A stretch of 33,066 bases of DNA from Desulfobacteraceae bacterium (lineage in GTDB: Bacteria > Desulfobacterota > Desulfobacteria > Desulfobacterales > Desulfosalsimonadaceae), in the NCBI GenBank assembly GCA_021737225.1, contig JAIPEJ010000010.1, forward strand, positions 1 through 33,066, in the 5' to 3' direction. Shown here in pieces: positions 17,709 to 26,252 of the stretch. The translations under genes were made by a program, and so were the position numbers. The notes below the pieces were generated by a model. The model made no database searches. It was not told the DNA's origin and saw only the letters and a list, made by a program, of their open reading frames with translations. Positions within the stretch are counted from its first letter, which is position 1, and each line of letters begins with the position of its first letter.

Positions 17709-18839
17709 ATGAATCCAATAGACCGGTTCCAATCCGTCTGGCACGACCCGAATGATTACGCCCGAAAGCGCAAGCAGCAAACCGGTCGGAAAATTCTCGG
17801 TTACTTCTGTTCTTATGCGCCCGAGGAATTGATCCATGCCGCAGGCCTGTGGCCGTTTCGCCTGCTGGGCACAAGGGGGGAGGTGCGGATGGCGGACACG
17901 CATCTTCAGTCTTATTGCTGCTCACTGGTGCGGGGCGGGCTGGAAGCGGCGTTAAACGGCAGCCTGGATTTCCTGGACGGCGCGGTCTTCCCCCACACCT
18001 GCGATTCCATACAGCGCCTTTCAGACATCTGGCGATTGAATGCCGGGTTTGCCCATCATTTTGACGCGGTGCTGCCGGTCCGGCTTGATTCCCCGAGCGC
18101 CCGGCAGTACATGATCGACGTGTTAAATGAATTCCGGCAGGAGCTGGCCGACGCCTTTGGCACGGAAATATCTGATGACGCGGTCTGGCAGGCCATCGGT
18201 GACTACAACCGGATCCGGGAAAAGCTCAGAACCCTTTATGAGCTGCGCAGCCGTGCGCCCGGCCTGTTTGATCCGTCCACGGTCCACCGGATCATGACCG
18301 CCGCCATGGTCATGGAACGCCGGGAATTTTTCGAGCAGATCAACGCGTTTCTCGAGGGCGTGGATCCGGATGCCGCCGGTCTGGGGGATACCGGGCGCAA
18401 GCGGGTGGTTCTCTCCGGGGGCATTTGCACCCATCCGGATATATATGAGCTGCTGGCAAGGGCCGGGGCGGACGTGGTCTGGGATGATTTGTGCACCGGG
18501 GCCCGGTATTTCGAGGGGCGCATTGCCGAAGACGGCCCCGATCCCGTGGCGGCACTGGCTGACCGGTACATGGAGCGCACCGTGTGTCCGGCCAAACACC
18601 GGGATACTACGGCCCGGGCCCGGGCGCTGGTGGATATGGTCCGGCAGCAGCAGGCCGGGGGCGTGATTTTTCTTCTGCTCAAGTTCTGTGATCCGCATGC
18701 CTTTGATTACCCGTACCTTAAGAAATTTCTGGATGAAGCGGGGATACCGAGCCTGCTGCTGGAAATCGAGGAGCAGCCGCCGCCCGAAGGGCAGTTGATG
18801 ACCCGTTTTGAAACTTTCGTGGATATGCTCTCGGATTGA
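17709..18839 (+). CDS. 2-hydroxyacyl-CoA dehydratase / benzoyl-CoA reductase superfamily subunit (BcrC/HgdB-like)
   Basis: LGYFCSYAPEELIHAAGLWPFRLLG, FPHTCDSIQRLSDIW, VVLSGGICTHPDIYELLARAGADVVWDDLCTG, LLKFCDPHAFDYPYLKKFLDEAGIPSLLLEIEEQ...GQLMTRFETFVDML. ATG at 17709; supplied ORF starts 2 codons earlier at TTG. Confidence 0.88.
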   Translation: MNPIDRFQSVWHDPNDYARKRKQQTGRKILGYFCSYAPEELIHAAGLWPFRLLGTRGEVRMADTHLQSYCCSLVRGGLEAALNGSLDFLDGAVFPHTCDSIQRLSDIWRLNAGFAHHFDAVLPVRLDSPSARQYMIDVLNEFRQELADAFGTEISDDAVWQAIGDYNRIREKLRTLYELRSRAPGLFDPSTVHRIMTAAMVMERREFFEQINAFLEGVDPDAAGLGDTGRKRVVLSGGICTHPDIYELLARAGADVVWDDLCTGARYFEGRIAEDGPDPVAALADRYMERTVCPAKHRDTTARARALVDMVRQQQAGGVIFLLLKFCDPHAFDYPYLKKFLDEAGIPSLLLEIEEQPPPEGQLMTRFETFVDMLSD

Positions 18840-18900
18840 AAGTCCTGAGAGCCGCACTTCAGGCGAAACCTTGAGCGCGTGACATACCGGAGGCCGATTC

Positions 18901-20139
18901 ATGGCGGAAAACGAAAAAAAACATGATCCCGAAAAGGAAAAGCGAAAGATCCAGACGGTTTCCCGGATGAAGGAGATCATGACCGATTATTACATCGAGG
19001 CCAAGGGCGCCCGGGAAAACGGGCGAAAAGTGGCCTGGATCACCAGCGGCGGACCGGTGGAGCCCCTGATTGCCATGGATGTGATTCCGGTGTACCCGGA
19101 AAATCACGGCGCTATGATCGGGGCCTCCAAAATGGGGGCACAGCTCTGCGAACGGGCCGAGGAGATGGGGTATTCCCGGGACCTGTGTTCATACGCCCGG
19201 GCCGATATCGGCGATGCGGTTGCCAAAACCGGCCCCATCGGCGGCCTTCCGGAGCCCGACATGCTGGTTTGCTGCAACAACATCTGCGGCACCGTGCTCA
19301 AGTGGTACGAGACCGCCGCCCGGTTTTTCAACGTGCCACTGTTTATCCTGGACACGCCGTTTATTCACCGGGAATTTACGGACTCGGCACGAAAATACGT
19401 GCTTTCCCAGATTTACGAATACATTTCGTTTCTGGAAACCCACTGCGGCAGGAAAATGGATTATGAGCACATGGAGGAAGTGGGCCGGCTTTCGGTGGAA
19501 GCCACGCAGCTCTGGCAGTCCGTGCTTGACACCTGCGCGCACAAGCCGGCGCCCATGACCGCGTTTGACGCCTTTTTTCACCTGGCCCTGATCGTCACCC
19601 TGCGGGGCACCCAGGTGACCGTGGACTACTACCGGCAATTGCTCGACGAATTAAACGACCGCATCGACCGGGGCATTGCCATGGTCCCCAATGAAAAGTA
19701 CCGGCTGCTGTGGGACAACCTGCCGGTCTGGTACCGTACCCGGTGGCTTTCGGATAAGTTTGCCGGCCATGATGCCGCACTGGTGGCCGATACCTATACT
19801 TCGGCCTGGAGCGGGATGCTGCCGGATATCACCGGACAGACGTTTCTCGAGGCCATGAGCGAAACCTACACCAAGGTTTATATCAATATTTCCATTGACC
19901 GGATGTTTGACATCGTGGCCGGCATGATCCGAAAATATGACGTGGACGGCATGGTGATGCATTCCAACCGGAGCTGTAAGCCCTATTCGCTGGGGCAGTA
20001 TGATCTTCGCCAGATGATCATGGACCGGCTCGGCGTGCCTACCCTGATCATCGAGGCCGACATGGTCGATGAGCGCAGTTTTTCGGAAAGCCAGATTGAC
20101 ACCCGGATTGATGCGTTCATGGAGACGCTCAAGGCATGA
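18901..20139 (+). CDS. 2-hydroxyacyl-CoA dehydratase / benzoyl-CoA reductase superfamily subunit (BcrB-like)
   Basis: 412 aa; ITSGGPVEPLIAMDVIPVYPENHGAMIGASKMG, CCNNICGTVLKWYETAARFFNVPLFILDTPF, MHSNRSCKPYSLGQYDLRQMIMDRLGVPTLIIEADMVD. Confidence 0.88.
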   Translation: MAENEKKHDPEKEKRKIQTVSRMKEIMTDYYIEAKGARENGRKVAWITSGGPVEPLIAMDVIPVYPENHGAMIGASKMGAQLCERAEEMGYSRDLCSYARADIGDAVAKTGPIGGLPEPDMLVCCNNICGTVLKWYETAARFFNVPLFILDTPFIHREFTDSARKYVLSQIYEYISFLETHCGRKMDYEHMEEVGRLSVEATQLWQSVLDTCAHKPAPMTAFDAFFHLALIVTLRGTQVTVDYYRQLLDELNDRIDRGIAMVPNEKYRLLWDNLPVWYRTRWLSDKFAGHDAALVADTYTSAWSGMLPDITGQTFLEAMSETYTKVYINISIDRMFDIVAGMIRKYDVDGMVMHSNRSCKPYSLGQYDLRQMIMDRLGVPTLIIEADMVDERSFSESQIDTRIDAFMETLKA

Positions 20140-20140
20140 T
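20129..20140 (+). repeat. Left direct repeat (TCAAGGCATGAT), candidate target-site duplication
   Basis: Identical 12-mer at 20289-20300; includes the stop codon of the upstream subunit. Confidence 0.7.
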
Positions 20141-20288
20141 GGCACCGTAAAAAGTCCAATGTCTGCGTTACGCGCAATTTCTCAGAATTTCATCACGCCA
20201 GCGGCGTGACTGCATTCTTCGAAATTGCGCAAGCCTTGATCTTGAACTTTTTACGGCACCATCTAAAATCAGACTTTTTACGAGTGCA
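20141..20288. mobile_element. MITE-like palindromic element (non-coding)
   Basis: ~124-bp imperfect palindrome 20139-20262 (ATGGCACCGTAAAAAGTCCAATG...GCAATTTC...TCACGCC-agc-GGCGTGA...GAAATTGCGC...AACTTTTTACGGCACCAT), then an outer terminus GACTTTTTACGAGTGCA (20272-20288) matching the left-end GTAAAAAGTC motif; flanked by 12-bp direct repeats. Confidence 0.75.
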
Positions 20289-20300
20289 TCAAGGCATGAT
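20289..20300 (+). repeat. Right direct repeat (TCAAGGCATGAT), candidate target-site duplication
   Basis: Identical to 20129-20140; contains the ATG of the activase gene. Confidence 0.7.
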
Positions 20301-21075
20301 TACCGCAGGCATCGATATTGGATCCATCACCGCCAAGGCGGCGTTAATTGAGGACAATCGGCTCTTGGGCACCCGGCTGCAGTTTACCGGCTACAATGCG
20401 CAGAAGGCCGGCAAAGCCGTGCTCGAAGAGCTGATTGCGCAAACCGGCGTGCAGCGGGAACAGATCGCCCTGGTCGTGTCCACGGGATACGGCAGAAACA
20501 GCGTGGATTTCGCGGACAAGGCCATTACCGAGATCACCTGTCACGGCGCCGGCGCCCATTTCATCGACCCGGAGACGCGTTTTGTCATTGACGTGGGCGG
20601 GCAGGACAGCAAGGTGATCAAGATCGACGCGGCCGGAAAGGTACTTGATTTTGCCATGAATGACAAGTGCGCCGCGGGCACGGGCCGGTTTCTGGAGGTC
20701 ATGGCCCGGGCCATGGAAGCCGATCTCGACGATTTCGGCGAAATTTCGGCAAGGGCGGGTAATCCCGCCAGCATCAGCAGTATCTGCACGGTGTTTGCCG
20801 AATCCGAGGTGATTTCCCTGATTTCCAAGGGAGAGACCCGCGAGAACATGATCGCGGGAATCCACGAATCAGTGGCCTCCCGGATCTCTGCCATGGCCCG
20901 GCGGGTGGGCGTTACCGAGCCCGTCATGATGACCGGCGGCGTGGCCAGAAATCCGGGCGTGGTCCGGGCGCTGGGGAAAAAACTGCGCGTTGAAATCCGG
21001 GTATCCCCCCACGCCCAGTTAAACGGCGCCATCGGCGCGGCCCTGCTTGCCGCGCGCATGCAGCAGGCGGCCTGA
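20296..21075 (+). CDS. ATP-dependent activase of BadF/BadG/BcrA/BcrD/HgdC family
   Basis: MITAGIDIGSITAKAALIEDNRLL..., DVGGQDSKVIKID, NDKCAAGTGRFLEVMA, ICTVFAESEVISL; both cluster Cys positions present. True start 20296; the ORF-track start at 20206 lies inside the inserted element. Confidence 0.92.
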   Translation: MITAGIDIGSITAKAALIEDNRLLGTRLQFTGYNAQKAGKAVLEELIAQTGVQREQIALVVSTGYGRNSVDFADKAITEITCHGAGAHFIDPETRFVIDVGGQDSKVIKIDAAGKVLDFAMNDKCAAGTGRFLEVMARAMEADLDDFGEISARAGNPASISSICTVFAESEVISLISKGETRENMIAGIHESVASRISAMARRVGVTEPVMMTGGVARNPGVVRALGKKLRVEIRVSPHAQLNGAIGAALLAARMQQAA

Positions 21076-21182
21076 GCGTGGCCCCTTTGATCGTCTCCCG
21101 GGATTTTATGTAAAAACACCAATATGCCGGAAACGGTTTTTTCCCCTGGTAGCGATACTCCGGGGGTGGCTGCGGTTTTTGC

Positions 21183-21210
21183 TTGACATTTCATACGAAA
21201 TTGGTAGGAA
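21183..21210 (+). promoter_or_regulatory. Candidate promoter of the hmc operon
   Basis: TTGACA (21183-21188), 16-nt spacer, TAGGAA (21205-21210), ~80 nt upstream of the hmcA ATG. Confidence 0.4.
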
Positions 21211-21288
21211 TTTTAGAACTTCCGGCTTCAACGATGACAGTGCCCGGATAGGCGGCCGGATCATTGAGGCGACAAAAAGGTTGAGAAT

Positions 21289-22947
21289 ATGCCAGATCAC
21301 GTATTCTGGCGGCTGGGCAAAGCCGGTTTGCTGGCCGCCTTTTTTATGATGTTCGTGTGGGTCCTGTTTGCAAACGGATCCGGAGGCAACACAGCTGAAC
21401 AAAATCCGGACATTCCGGCAAACCGTGCAGATTCCCTGGAACTCCGGATTTATGAGAATGGCAAAACCCACCAGATGCCGCCCGCGATATTTATGCATGA
21501 CCGGCACACCCGTGCGTTAAAAGACCGGGATTGCAGTGCCTGCCACGAAGAAGCCGATGAAGGGGCCGGGGATGCCCTGGCCTTTGCATTCAAGGATATT
21601 CAGGATCTTTCCCCGGCGACGGCAAAAGAGCGGTACCATACCGAATGTATCGGCTGCCACAAGGACCGGGCCGGCAAATCTGAAAAAACCGGTCCGCTGG
21701 TGGAAAACTGCCGGGGCTGCCATCAGCCCCCATCCGATGCCAGGCCGCAGCGAAAACAGATTTCATTTGACCGGTCCCTGCATTTCAAGCACGAAAGCGC
21801 CGAGCCCATCACCTACCAGCCGGAAAAAAGTGATGACAATTGTGGCGCCTGCCATCATGTCTATGACGAGCAGGCCGAAGAGCTGATCTACAAGGAAGGC
21901 GAGGAGGGCTCCTGCCGCTACTGCCACAAGCCGCAGCGGGTCGATGACACGCGTTCCTTCCGAAACGCCGTGCATGATGACTGTGTTAACTGCCATCGCC
22001 GGTTCAAGAAAGATGACATCAAGGCCGGCCCGGTGGAATGCCGGGGATGCCACAGTGCCGAGGGCCTTGCCGAAATTGAAAAGATCCGGGACGTGCCGCG
22101 CCTTGAGCGCGGGCAGCCGGATGCACGGATCATGGCAGACTGGCTTGCAGCCGCCGGGGAATCCGGCGAAATGCCCGCCCAGTACATGAAGGCGGCGGCC
22201 TTTGACCATCTGCAGCATGAAAATGCGGCCGCGGAGACCTGCCGCAAATGCCACCACGAATCCCTGGAAGCATGCCGCGAGTGTCACAAAAGAAAGGGCG
22301 ACGAGGCGGGCGGCTTTGTCTCCCTGGAGCGGGCCATGCACGCCATGGACTCGGAGAGAAGCTGCACGGGCTGCCACAAGGATCAGAATGCGGTCGGCGA
22401 GTGCGCAGGATGCCACGCGCAGATGCCGGAAGCCCGTTTTGCCGGCCTGGACTGTGAAGCCTGCCATGCACTGGGCGCCGAGCGGTTAAAGCCACTGTCG
22501 ATGGGAGACGAGGAGAAAAAAGCCGTTGCCGAATCCGCAGTGAAGGCCCGGCCGGACCGGGTCCAAACCGTGGATGCGGACAAGATTCCGGAAAAAGTGG
22601 AAATCGATGCCATGGTGGATGAATACCAGGCCGCGCAAATGCCCCATCGCAAGATCGTGCAGACCCTGGTCGATAAGATCGGTGATAACTCGCTGGCTGC
22701 CGTGTTTCACAAAGAAGCGCAAACCCTGTGCACGGGGTGCCACCACAACAGTCCGCCGAGCCTGAATCCGCCGAAGTGCGCAAGCTGCCATACCGCAGCC
22801 GCCAATGCTTTCTCCGGATCGAACCGGCCCGGACTGAAGGCGGCCTATCACGGTCAATGCATCGAATGCCACGAGCAGATGGGCCTGGAAGAGCCGGCGG
22901 CCACCGATTGCACGGCGTGCCATGAAGAACGCAACGAAAATGGATAG
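21289..22947 (+). CDS. hmcA: HmcA, 16-heme high-molecular-mass cytochrome c
   Basis: 552 aa with hydrophobic N-terminal signal and 16 CXXCH motifs counted (CSACH, CIGCH, CRGCH, CGACH, CRYCH, CVNCH, CRGCH, CRKCH, CRECH, CTGCH, CAGCH, CEACH, CTGCH, CASCH, CIECH, CTACH); followed by hmcB-F. Confidence 0.93.
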   Translation: MPDHVFWRLGKAGLLAAFFMMFVWVLFANGSGGNTAEQNPDIPANRADSLELRIYENGKTHQMPPAIFMHDRHTRALKDRDCSACHEEADEGAGDALAFAFKDIQDLSPATAKERYHTECIGCHKDRAGKSEKTGPLVENCRGCHQPPSDARPQRKQISFDRSLHFKHESAEPITYQPEKSDDNCGACHHVYDEQAEELIYKEGEEGSCRYCHKPQRVDDTRSFRNAVHDDCVNCHRRFKKDDIKAGPVECRGCHSAEGLAEIEKIRDVPRLERGQPDARIMADWLAAAGESGEMPAQYMKAAAFDHLQHENAAAETCRKCHHESLEACRECHKRKGDEAGGFVSLERAMHAMDSERSCTGCHKDQNAVGECAGCHAQMPEARFAGLDCEACHALGAERLKPLSMGDEEKKAVAESAVKARPDRVQTVDADKIPEKVEIDAMVDEYQAAQMPHRKIVQTLVDKIGDNSLAAVFHKEAQTLCTGCHHNSPPSLNPPKCASCHTAAANAFSGSNRPGLKAAYHGQCIECHEQMGLEEPAATDCTACHEERNENG

Positions 22948-22995
22948 CCGATGCCCCGGCAACGGGGTGTCAACGCAATAGACAAAGAGGAGACT

Positions 22996-24078
22996 ATGGG
23001 GATCACCCGGAGGCAATTGTTCGGATGGATGGCTGCAGCAGGTGCCGGTGCGCTGGCCCCGGGCGTTGCAAAGGCGGCCACCGGTAAACATTTTTCCGGA
23101 TACCCGGAAAGTTTCGGCGTGCTCCACGATATCACCCACTGCATCGGTTGCCGCAAGTGTGAGGCGGCCTGCAACGAGGTCAACGATCTGCCGGCCCCGG
23201 ATAAGCCTTTTGATGATTTAAAAGTGCTGCAGGACAAGCGCCAGCTAAATGCGACCGCATACACGGTGGTCAACCGGTATCAGTTTGAAAGCGCATCCGG
23301 GCCGCTTTACGTGAAAACCCAGTGTAATCATTGCCTGGAGCCGGCATGCGCATCTGCGTGTTTTGTCAAGGCCCTGCGCAAGGATGAAACCGGGGCGGTT
23401 GTCTATGATGCCTCCTTGTGTGTGGGGTGCCGGTACTGCATGATTGCATGCCCGTTCCAGGTGCCGGCCTATGAATATGACAAGGCCTTTACCCCCAGGG
23501 TCATGAAGTGTACCCTCTGTTATCCGAGAATCCGGGAAGGCAAGCTTCCGGGCTGCGTGGCCGCCTGTCCCAAGGAGGCCCTTACATTCGGCAAGCGCGA
23601 TGAGCTGATCAAGGAGGCGCAAAGGCGCATCAACCGAAATCCGGAAAAATACGTGGATCATATCTACGGGCAGTTCGAGATGGGCGGCACCAGTTGGCTC
23701 TACCTGTCCCCTCGGTCCTTTTCCAGCCTGGGCATGCGCGAGGATTTAGGCGACAAGGCGGCACCTGAGTACACTTCGGGGGCATTGGCTGTGGTGCCCA
23801 TGGCGGTTACTGCCGGGGCGGTTCTGCTGACCGGGATATATGCCATTGCCCGGCGCAGGGAGCAGATCGCCGAGGACGAGCGGCAGGCCGCAGTGGCGCA
23901 AACCCGCGCCCAGGCCGAGGAAGAGATGAAACAGAAGCTGGCCGAGCAGAAAAAGGCGGCTGACAAGGAAAGGGAATCCGTTGTGAAGCGGGAAGTGGAA
24001 AAAGCGCTCAAGGAGGCCGAAGAACAGCGGGCTGCGGATAAACCGGCCGCAGATGATGACAGCGGCAAGGAGACATAG
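22996..24078 (+). CDS. hmcB: HmcB, Tat-exported ferredoxin-like 4Fe-4S protein with C-terminal TM and coiled coil
   Basis: MGITRRQLFGWMAAAGAGALAPG Tat-like signal; CIGCRKCEAAC, CNHCLEPACASAC, CVGCRYCMIACPF, CTLCYPRIREGKLPGCVAAC. Internal start 22996 preferred over 22951. Confidence 0.92.
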   Translation: MGITRRQLFGWMAAAGAGALAPGVAKAATGKHFSGYPESFGVLHDITHCIGCRKCEAACNEVNDLPAPDKPFDDLKVLQDKRQLNATAYTVVNRYQFESASGPLYVKTQCNHCLEPACASACFVKALRKDETGAVVYDASLCVGCRYCMIACPFQVPAYEYDKAFTPRVMKCTLCYPRIREGKLPGCVAACPKEALTFGKRDELIKEAQRRINRNPEKYVDHIYGQFEMGGTSWLYLSPRSFSSLGMREDLGDKAAPEYTSGALAVVPMAVTAGAVLLTGIYAIARRREQIAEDERQAAVAQTRAQAEEEMKQKLAEQKKAADKERESVVKREVEKALKEAEEQRAADKPAADDDSGKET

Positions 24079-24081
24079 GAA

Positions 24082-25272
24082 ATGCAACAGATATCCGCCT
24101 CTTTGAAAAACGCGGCAAAGCCGTCCGTCTGGACCCCGTTTAACATCGTGGCCGGCATCATCATCGCCGTGGGTCTCGTGCTTACGGTGATCCGTTTTAC
24201 CGGCGGGCTGGGCGCGGTCACCAACCTGGATCATCACACGCCCTGGGGCCTGTGGATCGGGTTTGACCTGTTGTGCGGCGTCGCCCTGGCAGCCGGCGGA
24301 TACATGACATCTGCGGCCTGCTATATTTTTGGCCTGAAGCGTTTTCATTCCGCCGTGCGCCCGGCCATACTGACCGCATTTCTGGGATATGCCCTGGTGG
24401 TCCTGGCGCTGCACTATGACGTGGGCCGGCCCTGGCGGCTGCCGTACCCGATTTTTTATTCCCAGGGGACCTCTTCGCTGCTGTTCGAGGTGGCGCTGTG
24501 CGTGTTTTTGTATCTCACGGTATTGTTTGTCGAGTTCACCCCGGCCGCGCTCGAGTGGCTGGGCCTGAAGCGGGCCAGAAACCTGGTGGTGCGGCTGGTG
24601 CTGGTGCTGACTATCTTCGGGGTGCTTCTTTCGACCCTGCACCAGTCGTCTCTGGGGGCACTTTACCTGATTGCGCCCTCAAAGCTGCATCCGCTATGGT
24701 ATTCTTCCTACCTGGCCTTGTTTTTCTTTGTATCCAGCATGTTTGCCGGGCTGTCCATGGTTATATTTGAAAGCACGCTTTCCCACCGGTTTCTGCACCA
24801 CAAGATGGACGAACATCACATCGAGCAGAGCCACGGCGTGGCCATCAGCTTTGCCAAGGCCGCGTCCTTTATCATGGTGGGGTATCTGTTCATGCAGATG
24901 ATCGGGCTGGCCGCGGACAATGACTGGCATTATCTGACCACCGGCTGGGGGGCTTGGTACCTGGTGGAAATGATCGGGTTTGTGGCCCTGCCGGCGTTTT
25001 TCTTTGCCGTGGGTTCGCGCGAGCGCAACCTGCGCCTGATTCGCTGGACAGCCCTGTGGGCGGTGCTGGGGATTGTGTTGAACCGGCTCAACGTTTCCCT
25101 GGTGGCATTTAACTGGCAATTGCCGGCGGATCAGCGCTATTTCCCGAGCTGGATGGAAGTGGGGATCACGCTGTTTATCGTCACGCTCGGGGTGGTGGCC
25201 TACCGGTTTATTGCCACCCGGATGCCGATTTTTTATGAACATCCGGATTACAAGGAGCAACAGGAAGAGTGA
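24082..25272 (+). CDS. hmcC: HmcC, NrfD/DsrP-family membrane protein
   Basis: 396 aa polytopic; TPWGLWIGFDLLCGVALAAGGYMTSAACYIFGLKRFHSAVRPAILTAFLGY; gene order. Confidence 0.92.
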   Translation: MQQISASLKNAAKPSVWTPFNIVAGIIIAVGLVLTVIRFTGGLGAVTNLDHHTPWGLWIGFDLLCGVALAAGGYMTSAACYIFGLKRFHSAVRPAILTAFLGYALVVLALHYDVGRPWRLPYPIFYSQGTSSLLFEVALCVFLYLTVLFVEFTPAALEWLGLKRARNLVVRLVLVLTIFGVLLSTLHQSSLGALYLIAPSKLHPLWYSSYLALFFFVSSMFAGLSMVIFESTLSHRFLHHKMDEHHIEQSHGVAISFAKAASFIMVGYLFMQMIGLAADNDWHYLTTGWGAWYLVEMIGFVALPAFFFAVGSRERNLRLIRWTALWAVLGIVLNRLNVSLVAFNWQLPADQRYFPSWMEVGITLFIVTLGVVAYRFIATRMPIFYEHPDYKEQQEE

Positions 25273-25273
25273 C

Positions 25274-25417
25274 ATGGAACAGGCATTTTTTACACTCCAG
25301 GAATTTATGACCCATACCAAGGCGGTGGTGTATCTGCTGATGGCCGCCGCCCTGATCGGTCTGCCCCTTTTCTGGCTGTTTTTGACCGGACGGGACGAAA
25401 AAAAGCGCACGTTTTAG
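25274..25417 (+). CDS. hmcD: HmcD, small membrane protein (47 aa)
   Basis: MEQAFFTLQEFMTHTKAVVYLLMAAALIGLPLFWLFLTGRDEKKRTF; position between hmcC and hmcE. Confidence 0.85.
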   Translation: MEQAFFTLQEFMTHTKAVVYLLMAAALIGLPLFWLFLTGRDEKKRTF

Positions 25418-25486
25418 AAATATGCGGCAGGCAACTTCAACATACGGCAAGGTTGCCCGGAAACCCGGGGCAAGGAGGAACACCCG

Positions 25487-26164
25487 ATGCATGCATTTTT
25501 GACCGGCCCGATGTTTTACATCTCCATTGCGGTTCTTGTTATCGGACTGCTGGTACGGGTGGTACGATATATCCGGGGGCTGGACTGGAAGCTGGACCGG
25601 GTGGCATACCGGGCGCACCGCAAAGCGGGCATGAAAGGGGCCGCCAGGTCGATTTTCAAGTGGCTGGTGCCGTTTGGCACGCGAAGCTGGCGGGTTCAGC
25701 CGGTGATGACCGTGGTGTTTTTCGTGTTCCATATCGGCGTGGTGGCAGTGCCGCTTTTTCTGCTGGCCCATAACATGTTCCTGGAGGAAAAGCTGGGTTT
25801 CTCGTTTTTCACCCTGCCGGCCCTGGCTGCCGACATACTGAGCTGGGGCGTGCTGGCTGCACTCCTGATACTGGTGCTGCGCCGGATTGCGCTGCCCGAG
25901 GTGCGCATCCTGACCACGTTTCATGATTATTTTATCCTTGCACTGACTGCGGCGCCTTTTGTTACGGGTCTGATCTGCCGGTATGATCCGGCAAACTACG
26001 ATTTCTGGCTGCTGATCCATATCGCCGCAGGTGAGCTTCTGCTGATCCTGATTCCGTTTACCAAGCTTTCCCACGTGGTTACGTTTTTTCTCTCCCGGGC
26101 GCAGATCGGCATGGACTTCGGCATCAAGCGCGGCGGCATGAAGGGCAAGGGAATGGCCTGGTAG
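25487..26164 (+). CDS. hmcE: HmcE, cytochrome b / NarI-like membrane subunit
   Basis: 225 aa; [59 protein letters not shown]. Confidence 0.9.
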   Translation: MHAFLTGPMFYISIAVLVIGLLVRVVRYIRGLDWKLDRVAYRAHRKAGMKGAARSIFKWLVPFGTRSWRVQPVMTVVFFVFHIGVVAVPLFLLAHNMFLEEKLGFSFFTLPALAADILSWGVLAALLILVLRRIALPEVRILTTFHDYFILALTAAPFVTGLICRYDPANYDFWLLIHIAAGELLLILIPFTKLSHVVTFFLSRAQIGMDFGIKRGGMKGKGMAW

Positions 26165-26180
26165 ACAGCCTAGTTGTTTT

Positions 26181-26236
26181 GAAAATTTTAATATTCGAAT
26201 TTGTTTCGGATTTCGATATTCGGATTTCGAATTTAT
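26181..26236. repeat. AT-rich dispersed-type repeat between hmcE and hmcF
   Basis: gaaaattttaatattcgaatttgtttcggatttcgatattcggatttcgaattta; internal GGATTTCGA x2; resembles sequence at 32395-32425. Confidence 0.6.
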
Positions 26237-26252
26237 TTGGGGGATTCCATTC

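Noticed and set aside
20206-20295. N-terminal extension MTAFFEIAQALILNFLRHHLKSDFLRVHQG of the activase
   Set aside because: Encoded by the inserted palindromic element; family homology begins at MITAGIDIGS (20296).
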